Shown here: positions 44,306-52,900 of the stretch, piece by piece
Numbering within the stretch: the stretch's first letter is position 1
Layout: each line of letters starts with the position of its first letter
Assembly: GCF_947502395.1 (NCBI RefSeq)
Contig: NZ_CANMZM010000003.1
Span: forward strand, 248,001 to 312,000
Source: an uncultured Erythrobacter sp.
GTDB taxonomy: Bacteria > Pseudomonadota > Alphaproteobacteria > Sphingomonadales > Sphingomonadaceae
DNA: 64,000 nt
Direction of reading: 5' to 3'
Position numbers and translations under genes: made by a program
The notes under the pieces: model-generated
What the model was told of the DNA's origin: nothing
Seen by the model: the letters and a program-made list of their open reading frames with translations, nothing else
The model's database searches: none

Positions 44306-44648
44306 TCAGAACACAAAACCATGGGGCTCAAGCTCGCAAGACACTGAAAAAGCCCCGAAGCGAGCAGCTTCGGGGCTTTTGTGTTCTCCATCACTTTTCT
44401 GATTCAAATTGGTCTCTATAAGTCATTGACGGTTGCATCGTCTTGGAAAGCTCAGGAGGATGCACTGGTAGAATCGAACTGTTGGCGCGAGGCCTTTGCC
44501 GCGTTCGTGTCGAGACCATACAAGCCTAGCGGTAGCGAAGCGGCTAGAAATTGTGTGTGTTGGGCAACAGATAGGGGCAGTTGTGTGAGCTAGGGCTTGC
44601 GCTGTCTCTAGAAAAAGGCAAAGTTGGAACATCTCGTGGGGGGAAGAG
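44306..44648. other. Intergenic region before the multiheme island
   Basis: A 343-base space between the dehydrogenase pair and the cytochrome island. It holds the terminator at 44347-44384 and otherwise no frame with protein-like composition; a 70-codon frame at 44381-44593 has low-complexity, non-family content and no good ribosome-binding site. The promoter of the cytochrome operon should lie in the last 200 bases, ending in a GGGGGGAAGAG ribosome-binding site. Confidence 0.55.
44347..44384 (+). terminator. Strong rho-independent terminator
   Basis: AAAAGCCCCGAAG and CTTCGGGGCTTTT arms form a stem of about 12 pairs with a short CGAGCAG loop and flanking A and T runs, so it can stop transcription from both directions. 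It closes the acyl-CoA dehydrogenase pair. Confidence 0.92.
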
Positions 44649-46040
44649 ATGGCAGTATTAGGGCCGAATAGGGGTATTCCTGGATCATTGCGCCGCATGA
44701 ACAGCGCCGCTTTGCGCGTGCTCGCCGCGTTCGGGCTTCTTGCAATCATTCCATCGGTGACGGCTTCGGGTAACTCAACCTTTGAAGGTGTAGCCTCTTG
44801 TGCAGGTTCGACGTGTCATGGTCGCGCCGAAGGCAATGGTGCGGTGGTCCGCCAAGATGAAATCGCAACCTGGCAGGAGCCTTCCTCAGCAAGTGGCGCG
44901 CACAGTCGCGCTTATGCCGTGCTTGCTGGAAGGCGCGGTCAGCAGATCGCGCGCAGCCTTGGATTAGGTAATGCGACTCAGGCGAAGGATTGCCTTGGGT
45001 GTCACGCGACATATGTTCCTGCCGCCAGTCGCGGTGATCGTTTTCAACTTTCAGACGGTGTGGGTTGTGAAAGCTGCCACGGAGCGGCAGAGGGCTGGCT
45101 TTCCAGCCACTATGCAATGCCAGCGACCCACGCATCGAATGTTTCCGATGGACTGACCCCGCTCGAGAATCCGCAAGTTCGCGCCAATGTTTGCCTCGAT
45201 TGCCATTATGGCTCGACCAAGCCTGGGCAGTTCGTCACGCACTCTATGATGGCAGCGGGCCACCCTCGTGTCTCATTCGAGCTCGACCTGTTCAGCGCGC
45301 TTCAGCAGCACCACAACGTCGATGATGACTACAAACGTCGCAAGCGTGCGCCGGACTCGGTGCGCTTTTGGGCGGTGGGACAAGCGGAGGCGGTTAAGCG
45401 TGCCACAGGCCTGTTTTCAAATCCCAAGTTCGGCATGGAGGGTGCGTTTCCGCAATACTACTTCTTCGATTGTCATTCGTGTCACCGCGAAATTCAGGAT
45501 TCTTCTAACCGCCGCCTGACTTTTGAAGAGAATCCCGGCCGCCCGATCCCATTTGGCAATGCGCCGTTCAACGATGAGAGTATCATCATGCTTTCTGCGG
45601 TCGCAGGGGCTCTGGTTCCCGGCCGCGCAGATGAATTCAAGCAGGCAAGTCGCAATTTCCATGGCGCTCTTGGTGGCAATGGTCAGAACCCTCGCGAAGC
45701 TGCTCGTGCTTTGTCTCGGCGTGCTGGAGCGCTTTCCAATGCGCTTTCGCAGCGCGCCTACGCAAATTCGGATGCCTTCAAGGTGATCGACATTATCGGT
45801 AGCAATGCTACAAGGCCGCGCTTCACCGATTATTCGGGCTCGGTTCAGGCGGTGATGGCCGTGGATACGCTGCTCAATGGTCTCGTTACAAACGGCCGCG
45901 TAACGCCGGGTGCCGCGGCCAGCATCCGGACCAGCATCAATAAGGCCTATGCTGCTGTTGAGGAGCCCAATTCTTACAATCCGGCGGACTTCCGCACTGC
46001 GCTGGCCTCCGCGCTAGCATCCATTCGAAGGTTGAAATAA
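44649..46040 (+). CDS. Pentaheme c-type cytochrome
   Basis: A 463-residue exported protein with an N-terminal signal peptide (hydrophobic core residues about 21-38). Five heme c sites can be read: an unusual CAGSTCH (CX4CH, Cys51), then CLGCH (Cys115), CESCH, CLDCH and CHSCH. The layout CxxxxCH...CLGCH...CESCH...CLDCH resembles the cytochrome c554-type fold family. The second half (after about residue 280) is heme-free and helical. A GGGGGGAAGAG ribosome-binding site supports the ATG at 44649; an internal ATG at 44697 is an alternative. It opens a plus-strand group with the lipoprotein, the barrel and the decaheme gene, with 2-10 base gaps. Confidence 0.9.
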   Translation: MAVLGPNRGIPGSLRRMNSAALRVLAAFGLLAIIPSVTASGNSTFEGVASCAGSTCHGRAEGNGAVVRQDEIATWQEPSSASGAHSRAYAVLAGRRGQQIARSLGLGNATQAKDCLGCHATYVPAASRGDRFQLSDGVGCESCHGAAEGWLSSHYAMPATHASNVSDGLTPLENPQVRANVCLDCHYGSTKPGQFVTHSMMAAGHPRVSFELDLFSALQQHHNVDDDYKRRKRAPDSVRFWAVGQAEAVKRATGLFSNPKFGMEGAFPQYYFFDCHSCHREIQDSSNRRLTFEENPGRPIPFGNAPFNDESIIMLSAVAGALVPGRADEFKQASRNFHGALGGNGQNPREAARALSRRAGALSNALSQRAYANSDAFKVIDIIGSNATRPRFTDYSGSVQAVMAVDTLLNGLVTNGRVTPGAAASIRTSINKAYAAVEEPNSYNPADFRTALASALASIRRLK

Positions 46041-46042
46041 GC

Positions 46043-47998
46043 ATGGCGGGGGGATGGAAACTTCTTGCGGCTGTGCCGCTTCTGGCAGTGGCGGCTTGCG
46101 GTGGAGGGGGTAGTCCTGCGCCCACACCTGCGGGTGGTGGAACGGCAGGGACACCGCCTCCTGCGCCAACGCCGACACCGGCGCCTCCGGGCGATCTGTT
46201 TGCGGCACCTGCGCAGGAAAGCCTCACCGTGGCGGAGGTGCAACAGATCATCGCCCAGGCCGCCGCTCAAGCGAGTTCTCAGGGTGAAGCAGCGACGATT
46301 GCCGTGACTGATCGGGTCGGCAATGTGCTTGGCATCTTTGTGATGCCGGGCGCGCGCGATTTTGTCGCGATACCCGGAGCGCCCAATGGTCAAAATGTGG
46401 ACATTCAAGGTTTGGATGTGCCCGCCGCCGGTGCAGCAATCGCCAAAGCGATTACCGGGGCCTACCTTTCAAGTGCGGGGAACGCTTTCTCGACACGCGT
46501 GGCATCTCAGATTGTGCAAGAGCATTTCCCGCCTTCGCCGACCACCGTGGGGCTAGAAAGCGGACCGCTTTTTGGAGTGCAATTCAGTCAGCTTCCTTGT
46601 TCTGATTTCTCCGCGCGCGCCAGCGATGGCATGATCGGACCTCAGCGTTCGCCGCTTGGGCTTTCAGCGGATCCTGGCGGCTTTCCACTCTATAAGAACG
46701 GCGTAGTTGTTGGTGGCATTGGCGTAGCAGCTGACCCTGATTACGGCTCTGACCCCAATGTTCTTGATGTTGATGTCGACACAGACGAATTTATCGCGCT
46801 CGCTGGAACCGTTGGGTTTGAGGCGCCTTTAGAAATCCGCGCTGATCGGATCTCAGCTGACGGCACTAACTTCCGATACACCGATGCGACCTATGGCGCG
46901 CTCGCTGATGTTTCTGGAGCGAGTTTCACCGGCACTGCAGGGGCTGTCGCGCCCGTAATCGGTTTCTTCGACGGGACGATTCGTGCGGGCACCGCTTATG
47001 GGACGGAGGCCTCTGGCATTCGCCCTGCCACCGACGCAGAGTTTTCCCTCGGCGGAGCGTTTGTCATGTCTGATGGCGCTGGCAACAATCGTTTCCCCAT
47101 TCGTGGAGGAACCGATGGCGCGGATGTCGGTAATCCGATTACGCAAACCGAAGCGACTGCGATCCTCGAAGAGGCGTTCATCGTAATCAGCCGCTCTCGT
47201 GCGCAAATCCGCCGTCCTCTGGATAGCCAGGCGCAGGTCACGCTGAGCCTCGTTGACACGCGTGGTCAGATTCTTGGCATTGTGCGCTCTGCCGACGCGC
47301 CAATTTTCGGTAGCGATGTGTCTTTGCAAAAGGCGCGCACCGCGAACTTCTTCTCTGCGCCATTTGCAGCTGACGAACTTTTGGCAGGCGATCTGGAAGT
47401 TCCGCAGTTCGTGCAACGGGTGCGTGATTTTCTCGGTGACCAAAACGCACTGACAGGCGCTTTTGCGTTCGCGGACCGCTCAGGCGGTAACCTTGCGCGG
47501 CCATTCTTTCCAGATGGCGAAGTGGGCACTCCCAACGGACCGCTCTCACGGCCAATCGAGCAATTCAATCCGTTTTCGACCGGCCTGCAATCTGCTCTGG
47601 TGCTGCAAAATCTCGGGGAGCATTTGGCCTTTGTCTTGGGCCAGTCTCCCACCGATACAGCGCGCGGCTGCACCAAATTGCCCACAGTCGATGGGGCCCC
47701 AAGGCTCGGCAATGGCATCCAAATCTTCCCGGGCTCAGTCCCGGTCTATCGCGGCAATCAGCTTGTTGGCGGTATTGGCGTTTCGGGCGATGGGATCGAT
47801 CAGGATGATATGATCAGCTTCCTGGGTCTCAACAATGCAGGTGTACGCACAGGCACGATCAACAATGCGCCCAAAGAGATTCGCGCTGATAGGATTGTGG
47901 TGGCGGTTGGAAATCGCGAAGTGCGCCTGCGCTATATCAACTGTCCGTTTGCGCCTTTCCTCGACGATCCAACGCAGAACGTGTGCGAGGGACTGTAG
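46043..47998 (+). CDS. Lipoprotein with two HbpS/GlcG-like domains
   Basis: A 651-residue lipoprotein: signal peptide with lipobox AVAAC (lipid on Cys19), a Gly- and Pro/Thr-rich linker (residues 20-50) and two copies of a GlcG/HbpS-like domain. Copy one has ATIAVTDRVGNVLGIFVMPG and NGVVVGGIGVA; copy two has QVTLSLVDTRGQILGIVRS and GNQLVGGIGVSGDG. The HbpS/GlcG family includes extracellular heme- and ferric-iron-interacting proteins. Between start and previous stop there are only 2 bases. The presence in a cytochrome island suggests a cofactor-binding or surface electron-transfer accessory, but heme ligands are not evident. Confidence 0.78.
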   Translation: MAGGWKLLAAVPLLAVAACGGGGSPAPTPAGGGTAGTPPPAPTPTPAPPGDLFAAPAQESLTVAEVQQIIAQAAAQASSQGEAATIAVTDRVGNVLGIFVMPGARDFVAIPGAPNGQNVDIQGLDVPAAGAAIAKAITGAYLSSAGNAFSTRVASQIVQEHFPPSPTTVGLESGPLFGVQFSQLPCSDFSARASDGMIGPQRSPLGLSADPGGFPLYKNGVVVGGIGVAADPDYGSDPNVLDVDVDTDEFIALAGTVGFEAPLEIRADRISADGTNFRYTDATYGALADVSGASFTGTAGAVAPVIGFFDGTIRAGTAYGTEASGIRPATDAEFSLGGAFVMSDGAGNNRFPIRGGTDGADVGNPITQTEATAILEEAFIVISRSRAQIRRPLDSQAQVTLSLVDTRGQILGIVRSADAPIFGSDVSLQKARTANFFSAPFAADELLAGDLEVPQFVQRVRDFLGDQNALTGAFAFADRSGGNLARPFFPDGEVGTPNGPLSRPIEQFNPFSTGLQSALVLQNLGEHLAFVLGQSPTDTARGCTKLPTVDGAPRLGNGIQIFPGSVPVYRGNQLVGGIGVSGDGIDQDDMISFLGLNNAGVRTGTINNAPKEIRADRIVVAVGNREVRLRYINCPFAPFLDDPTQNVCEGL

Positions 47999-48000
47999 CT

Positions 48001-49914
48001 ATGAGCGCAATCTCTCTTCTTCCTTTGACAATCTTGCTTCAGGCGGCTCCGGGCGAGGAGCCCGCTACTGCGCCACCGCTCGATGACCAAGCGGGGAAGC
48101 CAGACCACAATCAGAGCATAGATCGTGAAGGCCTCAATACGACCGCGAAGGAAGAGGCGGACGAGCTAAACAATCAGGTTATTGAGGGCCGCGAGCGTCC
48201 TGGCTTCAACGCAGAGTTGCCAGAGCGCGTGACGCAGGAGAATCCGGGCGCTGTACGCGCGCCTCCTCCGCAGGCCTTTTCTCCTGATCAAGTGCCGATC
48301 CCCGATCGTTGGCGGTTGATCGACAATGTCACCGATATCGATGGCAATCCGGTGATCCGTGAGAGCATTCTCGATCCGTACAATCAGAACACCTATAAGG
48401 GCGACCGCCCTATCAATCGCGAAAAGGTGCCATGGTTGCCGATCAAGGAGGACGACTGGTTTTTCGTCCTGAATGCGATCAGCGACACGGTTTACGAGCC
48501 GCGTACTTTCCCGATTCCTGTGGGCATTCAGACGACGGAAGATCCTGACAGGCTGGATGTCTTCGGCAATGATTTCTCGACTGTGCTGTCGCAGACTTTC
48601 ATTGTCGGTGCCGCGCTTCTCAAGGGCTCAACCGCCTACAAGCCGCCGAGCATCGAGTATCGCCTTACGCTCGCCTACAACGTCAACTATGTCGACGTTC
48701 CAGAGCGGCGCGTGCTGTTTGTGGAGCCTTCGCGTCCAAGCCATCGTTTGGACCATTTTTTGGGCGTGCAAGAAGCCTTTGTTGATTACCACTTCACCGA
48801 ATTTGATCGTGACCGGTTCGACTTCATTTCAATCCGTGCAGGTATTCAGCCGTTCCAGGCCGATTTCCGCGGCTTCCTGTTTCAAGATCAGCAATTGGGC
48901 GTTCGGCTGTTCGGCAATCGTGACAACAACCGGTTCCAGTTCAATCTCGCTGGCTTCTGGCGGCTTGAGAAAGACACGAACAGCGGCCTGAACTCGGTGG
49001 CCAAGTCACCGCGCGATGACTTCGTCTTCTTTGCCAATGTTTACCGTCAGGATTTCCTGATTCCGGCTCTGACCAGCCAATTCACCGTTGCCTACAACCG
49101 CAACCGCGAAGCCGACGATATCCAGATTGACACCAATGGGTTTCCTGTCCGTCCCGCGCTGCTCGGCGATATTCGCGGGCGCGAGTATGACGTGTTCTAC
49201 CTTGGCTATAACGTTGATGGCCGGATCGGCCGGCTTAACATAACCGGCAGTGCCTATTGGGCGTTGGGTGAGGAGCGCAATTCGATCCTGACCGGCGAGC
49301 CGGTCGATATCGATGCGCAATTCGCTGCTGTCGAACTCAGCTATGACCGCGATTGGATCCGATTCCGCCTTTCGGGGCTCTATCAAAGCGGCGACGGTGA
49401 GCCGTTTGATGACACGCATACCGGCTTTGACGCAATCTTTGAGAACCCGGTCTTTGCCGGTGCCGACACGTCTTACTGGATTCGTCAGACCATCCCGTTT
49501 GCTGGCGGTGGCCGCGTCATCTCGGTCAATGGTCGCAACGGCATCTTGAACACTTTGCGCTCTTCGAAGGAGCAGGGGCAGTCGAACTTCCTCAATCCCG
49601 GCCTTTGGCTCGTGGGTGTTGGTGCCGACTTCGATATCACTCCGGAATTTCGCCTGAGCACCAATGCCAATCATCTGTGGTTTGAAAATACGGCAACGCT
49701 CGAGAACTTTCGGATCGAGGGTTCGATCCCGACTGAGATTGGCTATGACCTTTCCGCGTCGGCGATCTACCGGCCCAAGGCGAACCAGAACATCGTTTTC
49801 CGCCTATCCGCAGCTACGCTGATCTCGGGCAACGGGTTTGAAGACCTGTTCGACAATCTTGGCAATGAGGGGAATTTCTATTCCGTCCTCGCAAACATAA
49901 CGCTGACCTACTGA
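48001..49914 (+). CDS. Predicted outer-membrane beta-barrel (porin-like) protein
   Basis: A 637-residue protein with a short signal-like N-terminus (MSAISLLPLTILLQAA), a hydrophilic Pro/Asn-rich segment (to about 160) and then alternating amphipathic strands (for example YRLTLAYNVNYV, FDFISIRAGIQPF, FQFNLAGFWRL, FTVAYNRNREA) ending in ANITLTY with a C-terminal aromatic residue, as outer-membrane barrels do. I do not recognise a named porin family. It sits between the heme lipoprotein and the decaheme cytochrome, the place a barrel would have in a porin-cytochrome conduit of the MtrAB/PioAB kind. Confidence 0.72.
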   Translation: MSAISLLPLTILLQAAPGEEPATAPPLDDQAGKPDHNQSIDREGLNTTAKEEADELNNQVIEGRERPGFNAELPERVTQENPGAVRAPPPQAFSPDQVPIPDRWRLIDNVTDIDGNPVIRESILDPYNQNTYKGDRPINREKVPWLPIKEDDWFFVLNAISDTVYEPRTFPIPVGIQTTEDPDRLDVFGNDFSTVLSQTFIVGAALLKGSTAYKPPSIEYRLTLAYNVNYVDVPERRVLFVEPSRPSHRLDHFLGVQEAFVDYHFTEFDRDRFDFISIRAGIQPFQADFRGFLFQDQQLGVRLFGNRDNNRFQFNLAGFWRLEKDTNSGLNSVAKSPRDDFVFFANVYRQDFLIPALTSQFTVAYNRNREADDIQIDTNGFPVRPALLGDIRGREYDVFYLGYNVDGRIGRLNITGSAYWALGEERNSILTGEPVDIDAQFAAVELSYDRDWIRFRLSGLYQSGDGEPFDDTHTGFDAIFENPVFAGADTSYWIRQTIPFAGGGRVISVNGRNGILNTLRSSKEQGQSNFLNPGLWLVGVGADFDITPEFRLSTNANHLWFENTATLENFRIEGSIPTEIGYDLSASAIYRPKANQNIVFRLSAATLISGNGFEDLFDNLGNEGNFYSVLANITLTY

Positions 49915-49924
49915 TGGCGCTTTC

Positions 49925-52900
49925 ATGACTCTAGGGAGCAGACCTTTGAAGAGCCTTAGCTCACAGTTTCGCTTCTTGACGCCGATCCATGCCTTGATCG
50001 CGACGGCTGCGCTCATCCTGGGCGTGTCGATCTTCCAAGCTGAGACACAGGCAGCGGATAAGGAAAAACCAACGAAGCGCGATTACAGCCTTGTAGTAGC
50101 GGCCCCTGCGCCCGCGCGTCAGTCGCAGGCTGATGCAGACGCAAAATCGGAAGGTTGCCTCACTTGCCACCGCGCAAGCGATGCGCCGACTATGCACGAA
50201 ACACCCGCTGTGGTGCTGGGCTGCACCGATTGCCACGGCGGCAATCCGTCTGTGGCTGGCAATCCGCAGCTGCCTTACGAGCACCCAGATTACCTTGCTG
50301 CGCGTGACAGTGCGCATGTGCTTCCGAAGTATCCCGACAGCTGGCATTTCCCTAGTTCTGCGAACCCAGAGCGCTCTTACGCACTGCTCAACAAGGAATC
50401 GCCTGAGTTTGTGAAGTTCGTGAACCCGACAGACTATCGCGTCGCACGCGAAGCATGCGGTTCGTGCCATATCCAGTCGATTGAAGCAGCCGAGCGTTCT
50501 ATCATGGCGACCGGAGCGATGCTGTGGGGCGGGGCTACCTACAACAATGGTATCCTGCCATTTAAGAACTACATTTTGGGCGAAGCCTATACTCGCGCAG
50601 GCGACAGCGCGACGATCTCCGGCGTTGGAACGGTAATCGCTTCACCGGGTGAAGATGCAAATGACCAGCTTTCCGATGCGCAAAAGGAGCGCGGTGTTCT
50701 GGGGCAGCTTTATCCGTTGCCAACTTGGCATGTAATTCCGCCTGCCGATGTCTTCCGGGTTTTCGAGCGTGGTGGCCGGACCATTAACTCGCAATTCCCG
50801 GAGATTGGTCAGCCCAGCATCACCGGTCGTATCCAACTATTGGAAGAGCCGGGCCGTCCTGATCTCAAACAATCGAACCGCGGACCGGGTACTGGCCTGC
50901 GCGTTGCGATCCCAGCATTGAACATTCACAAGACCCGCCTCAATGATCCATTCACATGGTTCATGGGCACCAATGATCAGCCGGGTGATTATCGCCACTC
51001 AGGTTGCGCGTCGTGCCATGTGATCTACGCCAATGACCGCGAGCCGCGCCACAGCCTGACCTATGCCGAATATGGCCGCGATGGGCAGACCGTGACAGTC
51101 GATCCCTGTATCAATCCAGAAGCCAACACCAACGCCGCGCTCCAATGTTATCAGCGCGTGACCTCAGGCGGACGTAACCCGGGTGAAGCGGGCGGGCATG
51201 GGTACAAGAAAGATATCGGTCTGCCGGAGAGCGGCCTCAAGAACGGCTCCTTTGAGGGGGGGCATGGAGCACTCAAAGGCCCTGAGGATCACGCCGAAGA
51301 CGGCCACGATGCGCATGGTGGTAAGCCAAAGCGCGAAAAAGGTCATCCGCTCAAACATGTCTTCACCCGCGCGATCCCCACCGCGCAGTGCATGACCTGC
51401 CACATGCACCAACCCAATATCTTCCTCAATTCTTACCTTGGCTACACCATGTGGGATTATGAGAGCGATGCCCCGATGATGTGGTCAGGCCCTGAGAACC
51501 AGACGCCGCGTCCTCACGGCATGAGCGATGAGGCATACGAGGAATTCTACAAGACCCAACGTTTCCCGACCGCTGAACAAGTCCGTGCGATTCTCGACCG
51601 CAATCCTGAAGGTGCCGCGGCACGCGGCATGTGGGCGGATATCGACTTCCTGCGAAACGTCTATGACCTCAACCCGGAGCTCGAGCACACCCAATTTGCC
51701 GATTATCACGGTCACGGGTGGAACTTCCGCGGAATCTTCAAACGCGACCGCGACGGCAATCTGCTGGACGCCGAGGGTGAAATTCTGCGCCCTGGCAATC
51801 CGGAAACCGATACGCCGGAAGAGCAGGCCTATCACGATGAGCGTTGGCGTCAGCGTTGGCGCAAGGATGGCGAGGGCAAATTCGTTGAGGTCGAAAAAGA
51901 CCCGGCGAAGAACGGATCAAACAATCCCGGCACTGCTGTTCATATGATGAGCATCCACGCCGAGGTGGGCATGCAATGTGTGGATTGTCACTATGAGCAG
52001 GACACGCATGGTAACGGCCTGATCTACGGAGAGGTAGCCAATGCGATTGAGATCGGGTGCAAGGATTGCCACGGCACTGCCGACGCCTATCCAACGCTCC
52101 GGACGAGCGGCCCTGCCGCTCCGCCCGAAGGCCATAACCTTGCCCTCTTGCGCAACCCTGATGGACAGCGCCGCTTTGAGTGGATGGAGAAAGAGGACGG
52201 ACAACGTGTCCTGATTCAGCGTTCGCTCCTCGATCCCGAGCTTCAATGGGAAGTCAGCCTCGTCAAAGACGCCGTCAACCCCGAAGCTCCCACATTCAAT
52301 GCGAAAGCTGCGCGCTCTAAGCTGATGAGCGTCTATGGAGCGGAAACGGGCAATTTCGAATTCGGCAGCGGTATCACAAAGGGCGAACGCGCGCATGATG
52401 ACGAGAACATGGCGTGCTTTACCTGTCACCTTTCGTGGACGACCAGCTGTGGTGGCTGTCACCTGCCGATTGAGGCGAACTGGAAAACCAAATCGCACCG
52501 CTATGAAGGCGGATCGACCCGTAACTTTGCAAGTTACAACCCTCAGGTTGCGCGCGATCAGATGTTCCAACTGGGCAAGCACCAGACGACCAAGGGCAAT
52601 CAAACCGCTCCTGTCCGCTCGACTTCGGCACTGGTGCTCTCTTCAACCAATATCAACCGCGAACGCATCTATGTGCAGCAGCCACCGATCTCGGCAGTGG
52701 GCTTTTCTAGCCAGGCCTTCGCGCCGCACTTCCCGCACACGGTAAGGAAGACAGAGACGAAGCAGTGCTCCGACTGTCACCTGTCGGAGGCGGAAGACAA
52801 CAACGCCATCATGGCGCAGCTCCTCTTGCTCGGCACAAACTATGTGAACTTTGTCGGCATGCACGCGTTCACCGGCCTTGAGGGTGGTATCTCCGCCGTT

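Noticed and set aside
44381..44593. 70-codon frame upstream of the pentaheme gene
   Set aside because: Begins inside the terminator, has no ribosome-binding site and no recognisable features.
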